This document shows, in pieces, positions 21,290 through 21,355 of a stretch of 21,355 nucleotides of DNA; the first letter of the stretch is position 1, and each line of letters starts with the position of its first letter. The position numbers were made by a program, and so were the translations under genes. Under the pieces are notes generated by a model. The model was not told the origin of the DNA. It did no database searches and saw only the letters and a list, made by a program, of their open reading frames with translations. Origin of the DNA: an uncultured Fretibacterium sp. (GTDB lineage Bacteria > Synergistota > Synergistia > Synergistales > Aminobacteriaceae); NCBI GenBank assembly GCA_937899395.1, contig CALBPU010000085.1:1-21355 (forward strand). The letters are read 5' to 3'.

Positions 21290-21306
21290 AATGTCGGCTC
21301 CAGTTG

Positions 21307-21335
21307 CTATAGTAATTTAACTTATAAAACTATAG
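21307..21335. repeat. Inverted repeat at the tape measure break
   Basis: CTATAGT (21307-21313) and ACTATAG (21329-21335) are perfect 7-bp arms 15 bp apart in very AT-rich sequence. The repeat lies just beyond the point where tape measure coding ends. It may be the end of an inserted element or intron, or a promoter-region element. Confidence 0.4.
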
Positions 21336-21355
21336 TATAATAATAAATTATGAGT

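Overview
This window is a temperate, contractile-tailed (P2/Mu-like myophage) prophage segment or phage contig. It runs from an attachment site and integrase at the left edge, through lysis genes, a complete diversity-generating retroelement (DGR), tail fibres and the baseplate, to the tape measure gene at the right edge. By eye the sequence is A+T-leaning (about 40% G+C). It has strong AGGAGG-type ribosome binding sites and frequent TTG/GTG starts. With a TcdE-type holin, a GH108-type endolysin and an ssrA-derived att core close to the Bacillota form, this suggests a low-GC anaerobic Bacillota host (Negativicutes-like is a guess). The host cannot be fixed from the sequence alone.

Layout. 1-256: 3' end of an ssrA (tmRNA) gene, a terminator hairpin and repeated sites before int. 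257-1411 (+): P4-type tyrosine integrase. Nearly everything else is on the minus strand and is transcribed from right to left. In transcription order: tape measure (5' end missing), gpX, gpD, gpV, then an inverted HicA-HicB toxin-antitoxin island on the plus strand, a small membrane ORF, PAAR tip, gpU, gpW/gp25, gpJ, gpI with a Trp-rich extension, a tail-associated protein, a DUF4815 protein, a 955-residue coiled-coil fibre, two smaller fibre-like proteins, the DGR, a 119-residue unknown, an XkdX-like miniprotein, a terminator, a 99-residue unknown, endolysin, holin and a broken AIG2/GGCT-like gene.

The main system is the DGR at about 3531-6968: target gene, helical accessory gene, template repeat (TR), reverse transcriptase. 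The TR (4991-5080) and the variable repeat (VR, 5724-5813) are both 90 bp and align without gaps. They differ at 10 positions, and all 10 are adenines in the coding-strand TR (10 of 23 adenines changed, 0 of 67 other bases). This is the signature of adenine-directed mutagenic retrohoming. The VR encodes residues 386-415 of a 419-residue fibre-type protein that ends in a C-type-lectin-like fold. A near-perfect 12-bp hairpin lies just past the target stop codon. The phage therefore probably rewrites the receptor-binding face of a tail-fibre tip.

Other points of note: three adjacent fibre proteins share modules; the long fibre gene carries three 182-bp DNA repeats; gpI has a WDxxxWG-type repeat extension; HicAB has a promoter with a perfect palindrome between -35 and -10; and the tape measure reading frame is cut off by AT-rich sequence with an inverted repeat at the right edge.
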